Assembly (NCBI GenBank): GCA_002730875.1
Contig: PCBI01000010.1
Location: forward strand, 124,001 to 188,000
Direction of reading: 5' to 3'
Length of the DNA: 64,000 bases
Source of the DNA: Spirochaetaceae bacterium
GTDB taxonomy: Bacteria; Spirochaetota; Leptospiria; Leptospirales; Leptonemataceae
The position numbers were made by a program, and so were the translations under genes. The notes beneath the pieces are model-generated. The model had not been told where the DNA came from, did no database searches, and worked only from the letters and a program-made list of their open reading frames with translations. Each line of letters starts with the position of its first letter. The stretch's first letter is position 1. Positions 61,122 through 64,000 of the stretch are shown in pieces.

Positions 61122-62969
61122 GTGGAAACTATGGAAAAGGGTCGTTTATCGGTTCATACGGAGAACATTCTTCCGGTCATTAAGAAATGGCTCTATTCTG
61201 AGAAAGAGATTTTCATTCGCGAGCTTGTATCCAACGCTCACGATGCCATCGAGAAGGTGCGTAAGGTTTCGCTTACGGAAGAGGTCTACCAGAGCGAAGA
61301 CGAAGAGTATGCCATCGATCTGAAACTGGACCGGGAAAACGGTATCCTGATAATCGAAGACAATGGCATAGGCATGACTTCGGACGAAGTCAAAAATTAC
61401 ATAGCCAGTATTGCCTTCTCCGGAGCGGAGAAATTCGCCGAAAAGTATCTCAAAGAAGGCGACAACGGGATTATAGGTCACTTTGGACTGGGTTTCTATA
61501 GCTGCTTCATGGTAAGCAAAAAAGTAGAGATCGAATCCAGGAGCTTCCAGCCGGATGCCGAGCCGGTGCGCTGGATCTCCGACGGCGGGGAAGAATACGA
61601 AATTGGTCCCGGGCAGCGAAGTAAGCGTGGCACCGAGATCAAGCTCCATCTCAACGATGAGGATGCCGCCGAGTTCACGGACCTGGCCCGTGTTTCGGAA
61701 CTGGTGCGCCGGTACCTGGATTTTCTATCCGTGCCCATTCGAATCGATGGGGCCCAGGTGAATCGACAGAAGCCTCTGTGGACTCAGACGCCGGCATCTC
61801 TCAAGAAGGAAGACTATGCCGAGTTCTACAAGTATATGTTTCCGCATCAGGGGGAGCCTCTTTTTCACATCCATCTGAACGTGGATCATCCATTCAGACT
61901 CCAGGGCATTCTGTATTTTCCGCGACTGGCCCATGAAATGGACCTGAACAAAAGCAATGTGAAGATCTATTGCCAGCAGGTTTTCGTAACGGATCAGGCG
62001 CAGGAGTTGATTCCGCAGTTCTTAACCGTTCTGCAGGGAGTAATCGATCTTCCGGAATTGCCGCTCAACGTCAGCCGTTCCTACATTCAGAATGAGCCGG
62101 TGGTGCGAAAGATCGCTTCGCATATAATAAAGAAAGTGGCGGATCGCCTTGTGCAGGAATGTAAGAGCAACAGGGAAGAATACGAAAAGATCTGGAACGA
62201 GATAGCGCCTTTTGTTAAGTACGGAATGCTCAGCGATGAGCGCTTCTACGATCAGGCAAAGGATGCTCTTCTTCTGGAGGTGCTGGGAAGCGAAGGTCCC
62301 AACAAGCTCGTAACCGTGGAGGAGTATCTGGCGGAGAGCAAAGATCCGGAAGGCAAAAAAGTGCACTATGTTTCGGATCTGCAAACCCAGGGCCAGGCCC
62401 TGCGAATGTTGCAAAAACAGGGCATTGAAGTGGTGCATCTGGGGACCATGATCGACAGCCACTTTACCGGTTTTCTGGAAGTAAAGCGGGGCGATGTAAA
62501 ATTCGTGCGGGTGGACTCCGAGATTCATGAACATGCTCTGGAATCGGATTCCGGTATCGTGGATGAGGCGAACAAAGACATCAAAAGCCGTCTTCAGGAT
62601 CTATTCAAAGAAGCCCTGGAAAACGACAAGGTTACCATTCGTCCGGAGGCGCTCAAGACCGACGAAATCCCGGCAATGATTTTGCTGCCGGAACACCTGC
62701 GGCGAATGGCGGAAATGTCCGCACTGTGGGGCGAAAAGGAGAATCCCTTTGCCTCGGAACACACTTTGCTGCTAAATACAAGAAATCCGTTGATCCAGAA
62801 ACTGGGCAGCCCCGGAATCCTGGGTTCAGACGGCTCAGCGGACTCCAAAAAGAAGCGAGTGGCCCGGCAGGTCTATCATCTGTCCAGGCTGGCGCAGGGA
62901 GCGGCCAGTCCGGCGGACATGGAAAAGTATGCTCAGGAGATTTTTTCTCTCTTGCAGGATATGGTATAG
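61122..62969 (+). CDS. htpG: Chaperone HtpG (Hsp90)
   Basis: The start is GTG 61122, six bases after AAGGAGG (61109-61115), giving 615 residues; the frame is open to 61083 without support. The N-terminal GHKL ATPase has FIRELVSNAHDAIEKVRKVS, LIIEDNGIGMTSDEVKNYI and IGHFGLGFYSCFMVSKKVEI. The middle domain includes DLPELPLNVSRSYIQ with the catalytic Arg. A C-terminal dimerisation domain completes the protein. Cytosolic ATP-dependent chaperone of stress and folding. Confidence 0.96.
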   Translation: METMEKGRLSVHTENILPVIKKWLYSEKEIFIRELVSNAHDAIEKVRKVSLTEEVYQSEDEEYAIDLKLDRENGILIIEDNGIGMTSDEVKNYIASIAFSGAEKFAEKYLKEGDNGIIGHFGLGFYSCFMVSKKVEIESRSFQPDAEPVRWISDGGEEYEIGPGQRSKRGTEIKLHLNDEDAAEFTDLARVSELVRRYLDFLSVPIRIDGAQVNRQKPLWTQTPASLKKEDYAEFYKYMFPHQGEPLFHIHLNVDHPFRLQGILYFPRLAHEMDLNKSNVKIYCQQVFVTDQAQELIPQFLTVLQGVIDLPELPLNVSRSYIQNEPVVRKIASHIIKKVADRLVQECKSNREEYEKIWNEIAPFVKYGMLSDERFYDQAKDALLLEVLGSEGPNKLVTVEEYLAESKDPEGKKVHYVSDLQTQGQALRMLQKQGIEVVHLGTMIDSHFTGFLEVKRGDVKFVRVDSEIHEHALESDSGIVDEANKDIKSRLQDLFKEALENDKVTIRPEALKTDEIPAMILLPEHLRRMAEMSALWGEKENPFASEHTLLLNTRNPLIQKLGSPGILGSDGSADSKKKRVARQVYHLSRLAQGAASPADMEKYAQEIFSLLQDMV

Positions 62970-63098
62970 CACCCGTCTAATTGAAAAAAGCCCCGTTTCG
63001 CCATTCCTGGTATGTTTGCAGGGATCCGGGGGCCAGAAGGTCCCCGGGAACACTGCAGAAACGGTGGTGCGATAATGTAACATTTTCAGGAGTTAGGA

Positions 63099-63863
63099 AT
63101 GAATCGAATGAGACGTGCGGTAGCCGGTCTGACCGGTGCGCTTTTGATATTTTCCTGCGCATCTTTGCCTTTGATCGATGATGCACAGATGAACGAAATG
63201 GGCGCCGAAGCCTTTGATGACATCAAGAAGAAAGAACAGATCGAAACATCCGCGTATTTGAACAACTACGTGAAATGTGTTGCGAAGAACATTCTGGACG
63301 TAACACAGGACCCTACCGGCGTGAAGCAATGGGAAGTGGTTGTTTTTCGCAACAACGCAGTGAACGCGTTCGCGCTTCCTGGCGGCAAGATCGGTGTTTA
63401 CACCGGGTTGTTGAATGTAGCCAAAAACCAGCATCAGCTCGCAGCCGTTATTGGCCATGAAGTGGGTCATGTGATCAAGCAGCATGGAAAGGCCAGGGTG
63501 CAAACCGCCATGGTAACCGAAGGCCTGATGTCTGTGGTTTCCGGCGCTTCGGACAATCCCATGGTAGCGCAGGCGCTGGGACTGGGCGCTCAGTACGGCG
63601 TCATGCTTCCTTTTTCGCGATCCCATGAAACGGAAGCCGACGAAGTAGGCCTGAAGTTAATGGCCCTGGCAGGATTCGATCCGCAGGAGTCCGTGAAGCT
63701 GTGGCAGAACATGGCCGCTGCCGGCGGAGGCAAGCCCCCCGAACTGCTTTCTACTCACCCGTCCGACACCACGCGAATCAAAGATTTGCAGGCCGGTATG
63801 GGCGACGCGCTCGCTCTGCAGCAGGCGGCGCGAAACCAGGGCAAAAACCCGCAGTGCCAATAG
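63099..63863 (+). CDS. M48-family zinc metalloprotease lipoprotein
   Basis: The protein has 254 residues: signal with lipobox IFS-C (RAVAGLTGALLIFSC), then a LoiP/YcaL-like M48 domain with AFALPGGKIGVYTGLL, the zinc motif VIGHEVGHVIKQHG and the third ligand in SRSHETEADEVGLKLMALAG, ending LLSTHPSDTTRIKDL. There are no transmembrane helices apart from the signal, unlike HtpX. Periplasmic, membrane-anchored protein quality control. It lies 130 bases after htpG on the same strand. Confidence 0.93.
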   Translation: MNRMRRAVAGLTGALLIFSCASLPLIDDAQMNEMGAEAFDDIKKKEQIETSAYLNNYVKCVAKNILDVTQDPTGVKQWEVVVFRNNAVNAFALPGGKIGVYTGLLNVAKNQHQLAAVIGHEVGHVIKQHGKARVQTAMVTEGLMSVVSGASDNPMVAQALGLGAQYGVMLPFSRSHETEADEVGLKLMALAGFDPQESVKLWQNMAAAGGGKPPELLSTHPSDTTRIKDLQAGMGDALALQQAARNQGKNPQCQ

Positions 63864-64000
63864 ACGTCGAAAAGGGTCTTTAAGGGCCAGGCTTTCGCTT
63901 CACAGAAGCAATTACGATTCCGGGGAAGCCATCGGGCTGCCCCGGTTTACGTGCCTGTGGCCCTGTCGCCCCGGGAAAACCTGTAGCCCCACCAAAGCCG

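Overview
The window looks like chromosomal DNA of a spirochaete of the order Leptospirales, most like a Leptonema- or Turneriella-type organism. This is an inference. It rests on the moderately high G+C content, the abundance of lipoproteins with loose lipoboxes, three DUF1574-type SGNH proteins next to an MBOAT acyltransferase, large TPR and PEGA lipoproteins, a futalosine-pathway gene (mqnD), and a parA-parB-rep block of the kind known from leptospiral plasmid-type replicons.

Layout. Positions 1-5.5 kb carry methyl-cycle genes on the minus strand (ahcY cut by the window edge, an ArsR-methyltransferase fusion with a perfect 20-bp operator at its start, metF), plus a TetR regulator and a GAF-GAF-PP2C phosphatase. 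At 5.6 kb a membrane protein joins a voltage-sensor-like domain to a HAMP domain. Positions 6.6-12.3 kb hold a minus-strand replicon module: parA, parB, a leader that encodes a counter-transcribed RNA, a small winged-helix Rep-like gene, and a discoidin/tail-fibre-like repeat protein overlapping it. Three parS-like palindromes lie just upstream of parA. Facing away from parA is a plus-strand set of unusual genes (a degenerate NtrC-like regulator and three orphans), then about 1.8 kb without convincing genes that could be an origin region.

Positions 17.7-38.9 kb return to ordinary chromosome: thrS; a rubrerythrin / Fe-S oxidoreductase / DUF3501 oxidative-stress group with a PerR-like box; an active DegP-like protease overlapping a catalytically dead paralogue; a CaCA exchanger; an mqnD operon; tRNA-Pro(CGG); and PEGA, TPR, HAMP and HEAT envelope proteins.

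Positions 39.0-48.7 kb form an accessory island. Small genes, almost all on the plus strand (lipoproteins, MORN and PDZ-like proteins, MntA/HepT, a broken PIN gene, a vapB with a vapC stub), are separated by an expanded family of hairpin-chain repeats. Arms differ between copies while pairing is kept. Two blocks have landed inside one XRE regulator gene. A related block with clear compensatory changes lies at 20.47-20.93 kb in front of the Fe-S gene.

Positions 48.7-64 kb are core genes again: a zinc-dependent phospholipase C-like protein, an NAD kinase-like protein, ubiE/menG, pyk, an MBOAT/SGNH polysaccharide O-acylation cluster, a Kazal-like lipoprotein, htpG and an M48 lipoprotein protease.

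The strongest candidates for something new are the repABC-like control region in a spirochaete, the hairpin-chain repeat family, and the voltage-sensor-HAMP protein.
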